This document shows, one piece after another, positions 37,384 through 47,263 of a stretch of 64,000 nucleotides of DNA. The position numbers and the translations under genes were made by a program. Below the pieces are notes generated by a model. The model had not been told where the DNA came from. It saw nothing but the letters and a program-made list of their open reading frames with translations, and ran no database searches. Within the stretch, counting starts at the first letter, position 1; every line of letters begins with the position of its first letter. Source of the stretch: Dictyoglomus turgidum DSM 6724 (GTDB lineage Bacteria; Dictyoglomota; Dictyoglomia; Dictyoglomales; Dictyoglomaceae); assembly GCF_000021645.1 (NCBI RefSeq), contig NC_011661.1:1086723-1150722 (forward strand), in the 5' to 3' direction.

Positions 37384-38730
37384 TTGAAATTTCCTTATTC
37401 TTTTTATTTTCTAATTTTCTATATATTGGGAATTATATTTGCCAAAATTAATCTGAGTTTTGTTTATTTCTTTTTATTTTTACTCCTTTTAGTTTTTGTA
37501 ATTAACAGAAAATCCAAGATTTATTTTTACATAACTTTAATATTCTTGTTTTTACTTGGATTTTATTTATACAGAATCAGCTTTCCCCAATTTGAAGTTT
37601 ATAGTAATGCTAAGCTTAAAAGCTTAACTGGAATAGTAGAAGACTCTTTTGAGGGGAAAGATTTCAATAGTTATGTGATTAAAATAGAGGGATTTAAAGA
37701 GAAGGGAAAACTCAATATTAAAAATAGGAAGTTTGAAATAGGAGATAAAATACTATTAGAGGGAGTAGGGTTATATCCATTGAATCAAGGGAATTTATAT
37801 TCTCTGTGGGATGAAGATATCCTTTATCTTATTAAAGCTGAGAAAATTTATTTAATTAAAAGAGGCTATAAGAATTCTTTAGAAAGAATTAGGAATAATT
37901 TAAGAAATAGAATAAGTAACGTATATTCAGTTTTTGAGGATTATAAAGAACAATTTTTACTAGCAATAGTTATGGGAGAGAGAAGAGGTCTCTCAGAAGA
38001 TGTAAAAAATCTTTTTGTAAATACAGGGACCTCCCATTTACTTGCTATTTCAGGACTTCATCTTTCTTTTCTCATAAATATTTTCAGTGCTTTAATTCCT
38101 CTTCGTAGAATTCTTGTCAGAATTGTTATTCTTCCTCTTTTGGTATTTTATGGATGGATAATAGGAGATAATCCTCCTGTGTGGAGAGTCATAGGACAAT
38201 ATGTTTTTATACTTCTTGCCTTTCTTTTAAGAAGGGAAGAGGATAATTTAAATGCTATTTTTTGGGTCGCTTTTGTTAATCTTGTTATTTCCCCTTTAAA
38301 ATTGTTTAACGTAAGTTTTCAGCTTTCCTATTTAGCAATGCTAGGGCTTTTGTATAAGCCTAATTTTTCTAAATTCTTGCCGGCTTATCTCCAAGAAATT
38401 TGGGAAAGTTCTTTTTGGCTCATGATATTTTTAGCTCCTTTAAATATCTATTATTTTGGTAGCTTAAAGCCTATAAGTATTATTGCTAATTTTTTTGCCA
38501 TACCTATTTTTAGCTTAGTCCTTTTCTTCTCTTTCCTCTATTTAATAGGCTTCTCTTTGCCTATGGGTTTTATTTTTGAAAAAATTCTATCTAAGTTGAT
38601 TGATATTTTATTTGAGAGTTTGCAATTGATTGGAGAACATTATAAAATAAGCTTGTTAATTAGTGTATCTCTTATTTTGCTTCCTGTTATATTAAGGAAA
38701 AGAGAAGAAAATGAACTACTGGGAGTTTAA
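37384..38730 (+). CDS. comEC: ComEC/Rec2-type competence membrane protein, short form
   Basis: A 448-residue membrane protein. It starts with two or three helices and a DUF4131-like soluble region with an OB fold (about residues 80-150). The Competence domain follows with VMGERRGLSEDVKNLFVNTG, HLLAISGLHLSFL, and several helices to the end. It stops at that point: the C-terminal metallo-beta-lactamase domain found in full ComEC (usually 700-800 residues) is absent. The stop is followed at once by holA in another frame, so there is no remnant. Start is TTG. Confidence 0.88.
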   Translation: MKFPYSFYFLIFYILGIIFAKINLSFVYFFLFLLLLVFVINRKSKIYFYITLIFLFLLGFYLYRISFPQFEVYSNAKLKSLTGIVEDSFEGKDFNSYVIKIEGFKEKGKLNIKNRKFEIGDKILLEGVGLYPLNQGNLYSLWDEDILYLIKAEKIYLIKRGYKNSLERIRNNLRNRISNVYSVFEDYKEQFLLAIVMGERRGLSEDVKNLFVNTGTSHLLAISGLHLSFLINIFSALIPLRRILVRIVILPLLVFYGWIIGDNPPVWRVIGQYVFILLAFLLRREEDNLNAIFWVAFVNLVISPLKLFNVSFQLSYLAMLGLLYKPNFSKFLPAYLQEIWESSFWLMIFLAPLNIYYFGSLKPISIIANFFAIPIFSLVLFFSFLYLIGFSLPMGFIFEKILSKLIDILFESLQLIGEHYKISLLISVSLILLPVILRKREENELLGV

Positions 38731-39697
38731 ACATTCAATTAAAGAAAAAAAGTTTTCTCCTGTATACCTATTTACAGGAGAGGAAAAGTTTCTCATGGAA
38801 GAAGCTCTTGAGGAACTTAAGAAAGCAAGATTTAAGAATGCAAATTACGTGGCTTTTTTTGCCGATGAGATTAGTTGGGATAATCTTGTTCCTTATTTGG
38901 AATCACCCTCTCTTTTAGGGGATCAATTAATAGTAATAAGGCACGCTCAAGAGTTGAAAGATCAAAATATGCCTAAAAAACTTGATTTGCTATTTAAGAG
39001 ATTAACTAATACTTGTATTGTTTTTATGGCTAATGCTGAGGAAGAAAAGGCTAAGAGAATGAGCTATGCTAAATATATTCCTCCTGAGGGATTAGTGGAA
39101 TTTACAAAATTTAGAGCTGATGCTTTAAGAAGATGGATTAAAGAAAAGTTTCAGGAAAAGGGTAAGTCTATAGATGAAGAAAGTATATATTTCCTTTCTA
39201 TTAACTATGCCGATAAAATAGGTATTTTAATGCAGGAGATAGAGAAAATTTGTGCCTTTGTAGGAGAAAGGAATGAGGTTACTATAGAGGATCTGAAAAA
39301 AGTCTTAGCCACACAGGAAGTTGCCTTTTATACCTTCTTGGATGCTCTACTTAGGAGAGATTTTCTTATTGCCTTCTCAGGAATAGATGCTTTGTGGAGT
39401 GAAGGAGTTTATCCTCAAGTTATACTTGAAATAGTTATAAAACAGATAAGACAACTTCTTAGGATAAATGCTCTTCTTAAGGATGGGTACTCATCTGATG
39501 AAATAAAGGAAAAGTTGGGTTTACATCCTTTTGTAGTTAAAAAATCTATAGAAGCGTTAACAAAGTACACTGCCGCAGAACTTATGGAGATTTATTTCCT
39601 TCTGCGGCAGGTTGATATGGACTATAAAACTACAAGTAAGGATCAAAGAATACTAATAGAAAAAGTTATACTTAAATTAGGAAGAAAGGTTAGCTGA
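38711..39697 (+). CDS. holA: DNA polymerase III delta subunit HolA
   Basis: A 328-residue clamp-loader subunit that opens the sliding clamp. The N-terminal FSPVYLFTGEEKFLMEEAL and the internal LIVIRHAQELKD segments are typical. The central AAA+-like domains lack Walker motifs, as expected for delta. The C-terminal domain includes LLRRDFLIAFSGI and LLRQVDMDYKT. ATG 38711 overlaps comEC by 20 bp; comEC-holA-rpsT is a common arrangement. The 3' end runs 21 bp into convergent rpsT. Confidence 0.93.
   Translation: MNYWEFKHSIKEKKFSPVYLFTGEEKFLMEEALEELKKARFKNANYVAFFADEISWDNLVPYLESPSLLGDQLIVIRHAQELKDQNMPKKLDLLFKRLTNTCIVFMANAEEEKAKRMSYAKYIPPEGLVEFTKFRADALRRWIKEKFQEKGKSIDEESIYFLSINYADKIGILMQEIEKICAFVGERNEVTIEDLKKVLATQEVAFYTFLDALLRRDFLIAFSGIDALWSEGVYPQVILEIVIKQIRQLLRINALLKDGYSSDEIKEKLGLHPFVVKKSIEALTKYTAAELMEIYFLLRQVDMDYKTTSKDQRILIEKVILKLGRKVS
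39570..39610. repeat. GC-rich 11-bp inverted repeat inside holA
   Basis: CTGCCGCAGAA (39570-39580) and TTCTGCGGCAG (39600-39610) are perfect complements around a 19-nt spacer. It is much richer in GC than its surroundings. It lies about 90 bp before the holA stop and 67 bp past the rpsT stop on the other strand. Confidence 0.7.
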
Positions 39698-39958
39698 AAG
39701 TTTTTGATTAAGTAATTTCATGAGTTTTGATTTTTTCCTTGCTGCTGTGTTTTTGTGCAAAGTACCCTTTTGTGCTGCTTTATCAATAGCACTTATTACT
39801 TCGGGAAGTATTTTCTTTGCTTCTTCAATATTGTTTTCGTTTAAGAACTTTAGAAACTGTTTAGTGTAGAACTTGATTTTACCTAATCTAACCCTGTTTC
39901 TGATTCTATTTCTTTCGCTAATTTTAATTCTTTTAATTGCTGATTTTGTATTTGCCAT
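39677..39958 (-). CDS. rpsT: 30S ribosomal protein S20
   Basis: A 93-residue basic helical protein. MANTKSAIKRIKISERNRIRN at the start and KGTLHKNTAARKKSKLMKLLN near the end are the two S20 signatures. It binds 16S rRNA early in 30S assembly. It is transcribed away from lepA. GGAGAGGG precedes the ATG on this strand. Its stop lies inside holA. Confidence 0.97.
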   Translation of the reverse strand: MANTKSAIKRIKISERNRIRNRVRLGKIKFYTKQFLKFLNENNIEEAKKILPEVISAIDKAAQKGTLHKNTAARKKSKLMKLLNQKLSANLSS

Positions 39959-40017
39959 CTTTTATTTCCCTCTCCTTTATTTTAAAATTTTTTATGGTTT
40001 TATTTTTGACAGACTGA

Positions 40018-40023
40018 ATTATA
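40018..40023 (-). promoter_or_regulatory. -10 element of the rpsT promoter
   Basis: TATAAT on the minus strand, about 60 bp before the rpsT ATG. The -35 region is weak (TTTTGT at a 17-bp distance). It would give a leader of about 50 nt. Confidence 0.4.
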
Positions 40024-40103
40024 GCATAAAATTTCGTAAAACAAAAGATTAGGTAAAATGTTATATAATTTAAGATATAGAAAAAGGGAGGAAGGAAATA
40101 CCG

Positions 40104-41906
40104 ATGAAAGACACATCTAAAATAAGGAATTTCAGTATTATTGCTCATGTAGACCATGGAAAATCTACTTTAGCAGACAGGCTTTTGGAATACACTGGAA
40201 CAGTAGAAAAAAGAAAAATGAAAGATCAAATTCTTGATACCCTTGATGTGGAGAGAGAAAGAGGAATAACCGTGAAAGCCCAAGCAGTTAGGCTTTTATA
40301 TAACTCAAAGTCTGGAGAAACTTATGAACTAAATTTGATTGATACTCCTGGACATGTGGATTTTACCTATGAGGTTTCAAGAAGTCTTGCTGCTTGTGAG
40401 GGTGCCATATTAGTAGTAGATGCCTCACAAGGTATTGAAGCACAAACTATAAACAATTTACTTCTTGCCCTTGAAAATAATTTGGTCATTATACCTGTAA
40501 TAAATAAAATTGATCTTCCTAATGCAGAACCCGATAGAGTTGCTAAGGAGATTGAAGAATTATTAGGAAAGGATTATATAGGTGAGACTTTTTTTGTGAG
40601 TGCAAAGGAAGGGTGGGGTATAGAGGAACTTTTAGAGGGTATAGTTAAATATATTCCATCTCCTAAAGGTCATCCCTCAGATCCTCTTCAAGCTTTAATC
40701 TTTGATGCAAAATACGACTCTTATAGAGGAGTAATAGTTTATGTAAGGATATTTGAGGGAGAAGTAAAAATCGGAGATAAGATTAAACTTATGTCTACGG
40801 GAAGTGAATATGAGGTTCAGGAATTGGGAATTTTTTCTCCTGAGATGAAACCTGTAGAAAGTTTAGTAGCTGGAGAGGTGGGATATATAGTAGCAAACAT
40901 TAAAGAAATTTCGGAGGCAAGGGTAGGGGACACTATAACTTTATCAGAAAGACCAGCTAAGGAGCCTCTTCCAGGTTATAGAAAGCTGCAACCTATGGTT
41001 TTTTGTGGAATTTATCCCATTGAAAACGAGGATTATGATAAATTAAGAGATGCTCTTCAAAAGCTAAGCTTAAATGATGCATCTTTATATTATGAGCCTG
41101 AAACTTCTCCTGCTTTAGGGTTTGGTTTTCGTTGTGGCTTTTTAGGCTTGTTACACCTTGAAATTGTGCAAGAAAGATTGGAGAAAGAATTTGATTTAAA
41201 TATAATTACTACAGTACCTTCAGTAGCATATGAGGTCATAACCAAGAAAGGAGAAAGAAAAATGATTCAAAATCCTTTAGAATTGCCACCACCTTATGAA
41301 ATTGAGGAGTTTAGAGAGCCTTTTGTTCTTGCGAGTATTGTAACTCCTAATGAATATGTAGGAGGAATAATGGAACTTATTGATAGGAGACGGGGAATTT
41401 TTAAAAATATGGAGTACTTAACTCCTACCCGAGTACTTATTACGGCAGAGCTCCCTCTTTCAGAGATAATTACTGACTTTTTTGATATGTTAAAGTCTAT
41501 AACCAGAGGTTACGGATCTATGAATTATGAATTTATTGGTTATAGACCAGAAAATCTTGTAAAGCTTGATGTCTTTATAAATGGAAAACCAGTAGATGCT
41601 CTTTCTATTATTGTACACAGGAATAAAGCTTATGAAGAAGCAAGAAAGTTGGTTCAAAAACTTAAGAATGTTATTCCAAGACAACTTTTTGAGGTTGTGA
41701 TTCAAGCTGGTATAGGAAGTAAGATTATAGCAAGAGAAGAGATAAAGCCTTTGAAGAAAAATGTTCTTCAAAAATGTTATGGTGGAGATGTTACAAGAAA
41801 GAAAAAACTTCTTGAGAAGCAGAAAGAAGGGAAAAAAAGGATGAAGAAGATAGGACATGTGGAAATCCCACAAGAAGCTTTTTGGACTGTACTAAAGAGG
41901 GATTAG
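40104..41906 (+). CDS. lepA: Elongation factor 4 (LepA)
   Basis: A 600-residue translational GTPase that acts on ribosomes in stress or in 30S biogenesis. G1 is [10 protein letters not shown]2 lies in [14 protein letters not shown]3 is DTPGHVDF, and G4 is NKIDLP. Domains II-V follow the EF-G plan, and the unique C-terminal domain includes [22 protein letters not shown] lies at 40064-40069, without a clear -35. It heads the lepA-to-methyltransferase run of seven genes. Confidence 0.97.
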   Translation: MKDTSKIRNFSIIAHVDHGKSTLADRLLEYTGTVEKRKMKDQILDTLDVERERGITVKAQAVRLLYNSKSGETYELNLIDTPGHVDFTYEVSRSLAACEGAILVVDASQGIEAQTINNLLLALENNLVIIPVINKIDLPNAEPDRVAKEIEELLGKDYIGETFFVSAKEGWGIEELLEGIVKYIPSPKGHPSDPLQALIFDAKYDSYRGVIVYVRIFEGEVKIGDKIKLMSTGSEYEVQELGIFSPEMKPVESLVAGEVGYIVANIKEISEARVGDTITLSERPAKEPLPGYRKLQPMVFCGIYPIENEDYDKLRDALQKLSLNDASLYYEPETSPALGFGFRCGFLGLLHLEIVQERLEKEFDLNIITTVPSVAYEVITKKGERKMIQNPLELPPPYEIEEFREPFVLASIVTPNEYVGGIMELIDRRRGIFKNMEYLTPTRVLITAELPLSEIITDFFDMLKSITRGYGSMNYEFIGYRPENLVKLDVFINGKPVDALSIIVHRNKAYEEARKLVQKLKNVIPRQLFEVVIQAGIGSKIIAREEIKPLKKNVLQKCYGGDVTRKKKLLEKQKEGKKRMKKIGHVEIPQEAFWTVLKRD

Positions 41907-41910
41907 GTCA

Positions 41911-42669
41911 ATGAGAAAGTACCGAATTTTGATCACTAACGATGATGGAATAAACTCTCCTGCTCTGAAAATAATGGGGAATAAACTTAGTATATTTGGG
42001 GAGATTTACATTATTGTGCCTGAAAGAGAAAGAAGTGGAGGAAGTCATGCTATAACCCTTCACAAACCTTTAAGAATAAACGAAATTAATTGGTCTCTTG
42101 AAAAAGTTAAAGTATGGAGTACTAATGGAAATCCTGCTGACTGTGTACTTTTAGGACTTTATGCTATATTAGCTCAAAAACCAGATTTAGTTATTTCAGG
42201 CATAAATAGGGGATATAACTTAGGAAACGATATAATCTATTCAGGTACTGTTTCTGGAGCGAGAGAGGCTTCTTTAAATGGCATTCCCGCTATAGCTATA
42301 TCGGTGTATCAGGATGGAAAGGAAGAAGATTTTGAAAAAGCCACCGATTTATTAATCAGCTTATTTGATAAATTTTTGAAAATTATTCCCGAAGGAACCT
42401 TTTTGAATATAAATATACCCCCTAATGCTAAAATAACAGACATTTGTCTTACTTACCAAGGAAAGTTTCACTACAGGAATATAGTTGAAAAAAGGCTTGA
42501 TCCAAGAAATAAAGAATATTTTTGGTTGCATGGATATGTTGAGGAAAACGGAGAGGAAGGATCTGATATATGGGCTATCAAAAATGGAAAGATTTCCATA
42601 ACTCCTCTTCAATCAGATATGACCAATTATTCTCTTCTTAACGCTTTAAAATCTTATGATCTCCTCTAA
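41911..42669 (+). CDS. surE: 5'/3'-nucleotidase SurE
   Basis: A 252-residue metal-dependent nucleotidase and exopolyphosphatase, frequent in thermophiles. The ITNDDGINSPAL motif at residues 8-19 holds the metal-binding Asp pair. PERERSGGSHAIT, the STNGNPADCV segment and SGINRGYNLGNDIIYSGTVSGAREA complete the active site. It follows lepA after 4 bp and overlaps hemW by 14 bp. Confidence 0.95.
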   Translation: MRKYRILITNDDGINSPALKIMGNKLSIFGEIYIIVPERERSGGSHAITLHKPLRINEINWSLEKVKVWSTNGNPADCVLLGLYAILAQKPDLVISGINRGYNLGNDIIYSGTVSGAREASLNGIPAIAISVYQDGKEEDFEKATDLLISLFDKFLKIIPEGTFLNINIPPNAKITDICLTYQGKFHYRNIVEKRLDPRNKEYFWLHGYVEENGEEGSDIWAIKNGKISITPLQSDMTNYSLLNALKSYDLL

Positions 42670-43789
42670 TCCTATTGGCATATATATTCATATACCCTTC
42701 TGTGTGAGAAAATGTCCATATTGTGATTTTGTGTCCTTTAGATATTCTAAAGAGGAGGAGGAGAGGTATATAAGTCATCTTTTAAGAGAGATAGATATGA
42801 AATCAAAAGGAGAGACAATTGATACCATATATTTGGGGGGAGGTACACCTTCTATTCTTTCTTTGAAAGGTTTAGAAAAGATTTTTGAGTTTATACAAGA
42901 AAAGTTTAAGTTAAGTAAAGGTGTTGAAATTTCTATGGAGGTTAATCCTGGAACAGTAGATAGAGAAAAAATAAAAGTATGGAAAGAACTTGGTATTAAT
43001 AGGATAAGTATAGGGGCCCAATCTTTTATTGAAAAAGAGCTTAAAATTCTTGGTAGGATACATGATACGGATGATATCTATAAAACATTCCATATGCTTA
43101 GAGAGGCTGATTTTAAAAATATAAATATAGACCTAATTTATTCTCTTCCCTTTCAAGAACAAGAAGATTTTTATTTTTCCTTAAAGGAGGCTGTAAAATT
43201 AAATCCAGAACATATCTCTATCTATAATCTTATGATCGAGGAAGGAACACTATTTTATAAGATGTATTTAGAGTCCAAAATAAAACTTCCTGATAGTGAT
43301 ATGGAAGCAGAAATGTTTTCCTTTGCTATGAATTATCTTAAAGATAATGGCTTTATTCATTATGAGATATCAAATTTCTCTAAGAATGAAAATTATAAGT
43401 GCAAGCATAACCTTAAATACTGGAATCAGGAGAAATATTATGGCTTTGGGGTTTCTGCTTATTCTTATGATCCACCGGTTAGATATGGAAATTGTAGAAA
43501 TCTTTATGTATACTATGGAAAAATAAAAAAAGGAATTCTTCCTATTGAAGAAAGAGAATTTTTGACTGGCGACAAACTTGCGAAGGATTTTCTTTTTTTA
43601 AGATTAAGGCTTATGGAAGGGATTTCAAAAAAGGAGTTTGAAAATAGATTTGATAAAAGGATAGAATATTTTATGAAAAATTATTCTGTTTTTTTAGAAA
43701 ATGGGTTAATTAAAGAAGAAGGTGATAGGGTAGCTTTGACAGAAAAGGGAATTCTTCTTGCTAATGAGATTTTTCAAGATATCCTTTAA
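42656..43789 (+). CDS. hemW: HemW-like radical SAM protein
   Basis: A 377-residue radical-SAM enzyme, formerly annotated as coproporphyrinogen III oxidase. The N-terminal IHIPFCVRKCPYCDF holds the CxxxCxxC cluster. Further matches are YLGGGTPSIL, EVNPGT, RISIGAQSF, IDLIYSLPFQ, YEISNFSK and KHNLKYWNQ. The extra Cys in CPYC is one of four Cys (CxxxCxxCxC) in true HemN but not here, favouring HemW. HemW is a heme chaperone; no other heme genes are visible, so the substrate here is open. It is commonly found beside lepA. Confidence 0.9.
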   Translation: MISSNPIGIYIHIPFCVRKCPYCDFVSFRYSKEEEERYISHLLREIDMKSKGETIDTIYLGGGTPSILSLKGLEKIFEFIQEKFKLSKGVEISMEVNPGTVDREKIKVWKELGINRISIGAQSFIEKELKILGRIHDTDDIYKTFHMLREADFKNINIDLIYSLPFQEQEDFYFSLKEAVKLNPEHISIYNLMIEEGTLFYKMYLESKIKLPDSDMEAEMFSFAMNYLKDNGFIHYEISNFSKNENYKCKHNLKYWNQEKYYGFGVSAYSYDPPVRYGNCRNLYVYYGKIKKGILPIEEREFLTGDKLAKDFLFLRLRLMEGISKKEFENRFDKRIEYFMKNYSVFLENGLIKEEGDRVALTEKGILLANEIFQDIL

Positions 43790-43804
43790 GGAGGATGAGA
43801 GTAT

Positions 43805-44398
43805 ATGAAGACTGTAAGAGTATTAATAGCAGAGGATGAACCCATAGTTAGAATGGATTTGAAAGAACTTTTAGAAAGTCAAGGATATGAGGTAATTGGG
43901 GAAGCCTCGGATGGAAAAATAGCAATAGAGCTTGCAAGAAAGTTAAAACCCGATGTGATTATAATGGATATAAGAATGCCAAATTTGGATGGCATTGAGG
44001 CAGCAAAGATTTTGACCCAAGAAGAAATAGCACCAATTATTTTCTTAACCGCTTATTCTGATAGGGAGCTTGTAGAAAAGGCAAAAGAGGTAGGGGTAGT
44101 TGCCTATATTGTGAAACCTTTTAAGGAATCTGATTTATTTCCTGCTATAGAGATTGCTATTGCAAGATTTAAAGAATTTCAGCTTTTAAGAAAAGAAGTA
44201 GAAGATCTTAAAGATGCTTTAGAAACAAGAAAATTAGTAGATAGAGCTAAAGGTATTCTTATGGATAGGGAAGGTTTAAAAGAGCATGAAGCATTCAGAT
44301 TAATTCAAAAAGCAAGTATGGATAAACGTAAGCCTATGAAAGAAATTGCTCAAGCTATTATATTAGCATACGAATTGAAGGATAAGAAAGAAAAATGA
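43805..44398 (+). CDS. ANTAR-domain response regulator (PdtaR/EutV-like)
   Basis: A 197-residue two-domain regulator. The receiver domain (residues 1-120) has the acidic pocket EDE (10-12), the phospho-acceptor Asp55 in IIMDIRMP, Thr in FLTAYSD and Lys in IVKPF. A short coiled coil leads into the ANTAR RNA-binding domain (about 125-190), marked by TRKLVDRAKGILMDREGLKEHEAF. ANTAR proteins bind tandem hexaloop hairpins in nascent RNA and block termination. The PdtaS-like kinase at 5845 is the likely partner. It overlaps the next gene by 4 bp. Confidence 0.93.
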   Translation: MKTVRVLIAEDEPIVRMDLKELLESQGYEVIGEASDGKIAIELARKLKPDVIIMDIRMPNLDGIEAAKILTQEEIAPIIFLTAYSDRELVEKAKEVGVVAYIVKPFKESDLFPAIEIAIARFKEFQLLRKEVEDLKDALETRKLVDRAKGILMDREGLKEHEAFRLIQKASMDKRKPMKEIAQAIILAYELKDKKEK

Positions 44399-45417
44399 AT
44401 GTTTTTTTTGCATTTCTTTTATCCTTAGTAATATCTGTTTTACTTACTCCTTGGGTTAAAAAGATTGCTTATCAAGTAGGAGCGGTAGATATTCCTAATG
44501 ATAGAAAAGTACACTTAAAGCCTATACCCAGAATTGGTGGGGTGGCATTTTTCTTGAGCATTTTAGTAGTAAATGTAATATTTAATAAATCCCCTGTAGT
44601 AGAAAAAATAATATTTGGCGGACTTTTAGTTTTTCTTGTAGGACTTCTGGATGATTTTGTAGAGTTAAAGCCTAAACCTAAATTTTGGTTAACCTTTTTA
44701 GCAGTCTTAATAGCTGTGATATTGGGAGTAAGAGTAGAAATTTGGAGAGTACCTTATACTAAGATAATAATTAAAGGTTTTTGGGCTGATGTAATAACTT
44801 TTGTATGGCTTTTAGGAATCACCAACGCTATGAATTTTATAGATGGTCTTGATGGGCTTGCTGGTGGTGTTTCTGTTATTTCTTCCTTTTCTCTTCTTAT
44901 AATATCACTTATTTTAGGAAGAATTGAAATGGCTCTACTTCTTTCCAGTATCTTAGGGGCTGTGTTAGGTTTTCTGTTTTATAATTTTCCTCCGGCTTCC
45001 ATTTTTATGGGAGATTCGGGAGCAATGTTTTTAGGATTTATTTTAGGGGCTATTTCTGTAATTGGGGTACTAAAAATTAGTACAGTTATTAACTTATTTT
45101 TCCCAATTATTGTTCTTGGTTTTCCAGTCCTTGATACTGCCTTTTCTATTATAAGAAGAATACTCGAAGGAAGAGCTCCATGGAGATATGATAAAGATCA
45201 TATTCATCATAGGTTTTTGAGACTTGGTATGTCTACAGAACAAAGTATAGCATTTATTTACTTAATCACTATTTGTATGGCTCTTCTTGCAGTTATAATT
45301 TCCTTATTGCAAGATCCATATATTTCTGCTATTTTACTTTTTGGTACTCTGTTCTTAATCATATTTATTCTTAAAAAACTTGGAGTATTAGAGGTTAGGA
45401 AAAATGGAAAAGTATGA
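44395..45417 (+). CDS. WecA/TagO-type undecaprenyl-phosphate sugar-1-phosphate transferase
   Basis: A 340-residue glycosyltransferase family 4 membrane protein with about ten helices. It carries [18 protein letters not shown] near the N-terminus, the Mg-binding [13 protein letters not shown], the [12 protein letters not shown] segment with its Asp residues and the [10 protein letters not shown] loop. The [13 protein letters not shown] and HIHHR pattern fits WecA/TagO/WbpL and not MraY. It would start a secondary wall polymer or exopolysaccharide on the lipid carrier. No other polymer genes are in the window. It overlaps mnmG by 14 bp. Confidence 0.9.
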   Translation: MNVFFAFLLSLVISVLLTPWVKKIAYQVGAVDIPNDRKVHLKPIPRIGGVAFFLSILVVNVIFNKSPVVEKIIFGGLLVFLVGLLDDFVELKPKPKFWLTFLAVLIAVILGVRVEIWRVPYTKIIIKGFWADVITFVWLLGITNAMNFIDGLDGLAGGVSVISSFSLLIISLILGRIEMALLLSSILGAVLGFLFYNFPPASIFMGDSGAMFLGFILGAISVIGVLKISTVINLFFPIIVLGFPVLDTAFSIIRRILEGRAPWRYDKDHIHHRFLRLGMSTEQSIAFIYLITICMALLAVIISLLQDPYISAILLFGTLFLIIFILKKLGVLEVRKNGKV

Positions 45418-47263
45418 TGTAATTGTGGTTGGCGGAGGACATGCTGGATGTGAGGCTGCCTATGCAGCCTCTCGTCTTGGTGTAAGAGTATTGTTGATTA
45501 CCATGAATTATGATACCGTAGGTTGGCTTCCTTGTAATCCTGCTATGGGAGGACCAGGAAAAGGGCATCTCATTATGGAAATCGATGCTCTTGGAGGACT
45601 TACAGGAAGAATCACCAATAGGAGCATGATTCAAGTTAAGATGCTAAACACATCTAAAGGGCCTGCTGTGAGGGCTCTAAGAGCTCAAGTTGATAAATGG
45701 ATTTATCCTGCCAAGATGAGGGAATTTCTTGAATCTATTAAAAATTTAGAGATCTATCAAGGAGAGGTAGTAGATCTAATTGTAGAGGACAACGAGGTAA
45801 AGGGAGTAATTTTATCCACAAAAAAAGAGTTTTATGCAGAAAGAGTAGTTATAACTCCTGGTACTTTTATGAACGGTGTTATCCACATAAGTACCTGGTC
45901 AAAACCTGCTGGTAGAATGAACGAATTTCCCTCGGTGGGGCTTTCTGATGCCTTGAGAAGATTGGGGCTCGAGGTAGGAAGATTTAATACAGGAACAACC
46001 CCGAGGGTTGATAAGCGAACTATAGATTTTAGTAAAACTATAATCCAGCCTGGTGATGAGGAACTTCACTCCTTCTCTTTTTGGGAGGAACCAGAACCAA
46101 GAGAACAAGTGCCTTCATATCTTACAAGAACTACTCAAAAAACTAAGGAAATTGTTCTCGCTAATATTCATCTAACAGCTTCCAGAATTGGCGGAATGGT
46201 GAAAAAAGGGCCAAGATATTGTCCTTCGATAGAAGAGAAATATATATGGTTTCCTGATCATGAAACTCATCAAGTATTCCTTGAACCTGAAGGAAGAAAT
46301 TCTGTGGAAATATATGTGCAAGGTATATATACAAGCCTTCCTGAGGAAATTCAGATACAGATTTTAAGGAGTATTCCAGGTCTTGAAGAGGTGGAGTTGA
46401 TAAGACCTGGGTATGCTATTGCTTATGATATGGTTTATCCTCATCAACTGAAATTCACTCTTGAAACTAAGAAAATTAAAGGTTTGTATCTTGCTGGTCA
46501 AATAAATGGAACTACAGGATATGAAGAAGCTGCTGCTCAAGGACTTGTTGCAGGTGCAAACGCAGCTTTAAGTCTTATCGGTAAAGAGCCTTTAATAATA
46601 AGGAGGGATGAAGGATATATTGGAGTCTTGATAGATGATCTTGTTACAAAAGGGGTAGATGAACCTTATAGGATTTTAACTTCAAGAGCAGAATACAGGA
46701 TATTACTAAGAGCTGATAATGCAGACCAAAGACTTACTCCTAAGGCGTATAAATTAGGGCTTATATCGGAGGATATGTGGAAGATGTTCCAAGAGAAAAT
46801 GGAGAGAATAAAATATGAAAAAAAACGCCTTGAAAGAGTTTCAGTACAACCCGAAGAGATAAATGGAATCCTTTTAGAAAAAGGAACTAGTCCTATTGTC
46901 CAACCTATTCCTTTAGTACGAATCATAAAAAGACCGGAAATAACATATGATGATTTGGAAAGAATAGGTTTGGCAGGGGATCTTCCTAAAAAGTGGAGGG
47001 ATACCGTGGAAACGGATATTAAGTATGAAGGATATATTAAAAAGGAATTAGATAAGGTTAAAGAATTTCAGGAGTACGAAAGTTTAGAAATCCCTCACGA
47101 TATAGATTATGGAAAGATACCTCACTTGTCTCGTGAGGGAAGAGAGAAACTTGAGAAAGTTAGACCTTATACCTTTGGACAAGCTATGAGAATTACAGGT
47201 GTTAATGCAGGTGATTTGACAGTATTACTCTATTACCTTAGGGAGAAATATGGAAGAAAATAA
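45404..47263 (+). CDS. mnmG: tRNA uridine-5-carboxymethylaminomethyl modification enzyme MnmG
   Basis: A 619-residue FAD and NADH enzyme that works with MnmE to modify U34 of tRNAs. The FAD Rossmann motif [10 protein letters not shown] is at residues 9-18. [16 protein letters not shown] and the [14 protein letters not shown] segment hold the conserved Cys/Lys region. The [17 protein letters not shown] and [17 protein letters not shown] motifs are typical of MnmG and rule out TrmFO. Length is normal. It overlaps the next gene by 14 bp. Confidence 0.97.
   Translation: MEKYDVIVVGGGHAGCEAAYAASRLGVRVLLITMNYDTVGWLPCNPAMGGPGKGHLIMEIDALGGLTGRITNRSMIQVKMLNTSKGPAVRALRAQVDKWIYPAKMREFLESIKNLEIYQGEVVDLIVEDNEVKGVILSTKKEFYAERVVITPGTFMNGVIHISTWSKPAGRMNEFPSVGLSDALRRLGLEVGRFNTGTTPRVDKRTIDFSKTIIQPGDEELHSFSFWEEPEPREQVPSYLTRTTQKTKEIVLANIHLTASRIGGMVKKGPRYCPSIEEKYIWFPDHETHQVFLEPEGRNSVEIYVQGIYTSLPEEIQIQILRSIPGLEEVELIRPGYAIAYDMVYPHQLKFTLETKKIKGLYLAGQINGTTGYEEAAAQGLVAGANAALSLIGKEPLIIRRDEGYIGVLIDDLVTKGVDEPYRILTSRAEYRILLRADNADQRLTPKAYKLGLISEDMWKMFQEKMERIKYEKKRLERVSVQPEEINGILLEKGTSPIVQPIPLVRIIKRPEITYDDLERIGLAGDLPKKWRDTVETDIKYEGYIKKELDKVKEFQEYESLEIPHDIDYGKIPHLSREGREKLEKVRPYTFGQAMRITGVNAGDLTVLLYYLREKYGRK
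45452..45471. repeat. Perfect GC-rich hairpin at the start of mnmG
   Basis: GAGGCTGC, loop CTAT, GCAGCCTC: an 8-bp perfect inverted repeat beginning 48 bp after the mnmG start codon. The codons encode the conserved CEAAYAAS stretch, so part of the pattern is set by protein constraint, but synonymous choices complete it. Confidence 0.75.

Noticed and set aside
38711-38730. Frameshift that removed the MBL domain of comEC
   Set aside because: holA starts inside the comEC end and is intact, so no MBL remnant exists downstream; the short form looks genuine rather than a local frameshift.
42656-43789. Oxygen-independent coproporphyrinogen oxidase HemN
   Set aside because: The cluster motif lacks the fourth Cys of HemN and the location beside lepA fits HemW.
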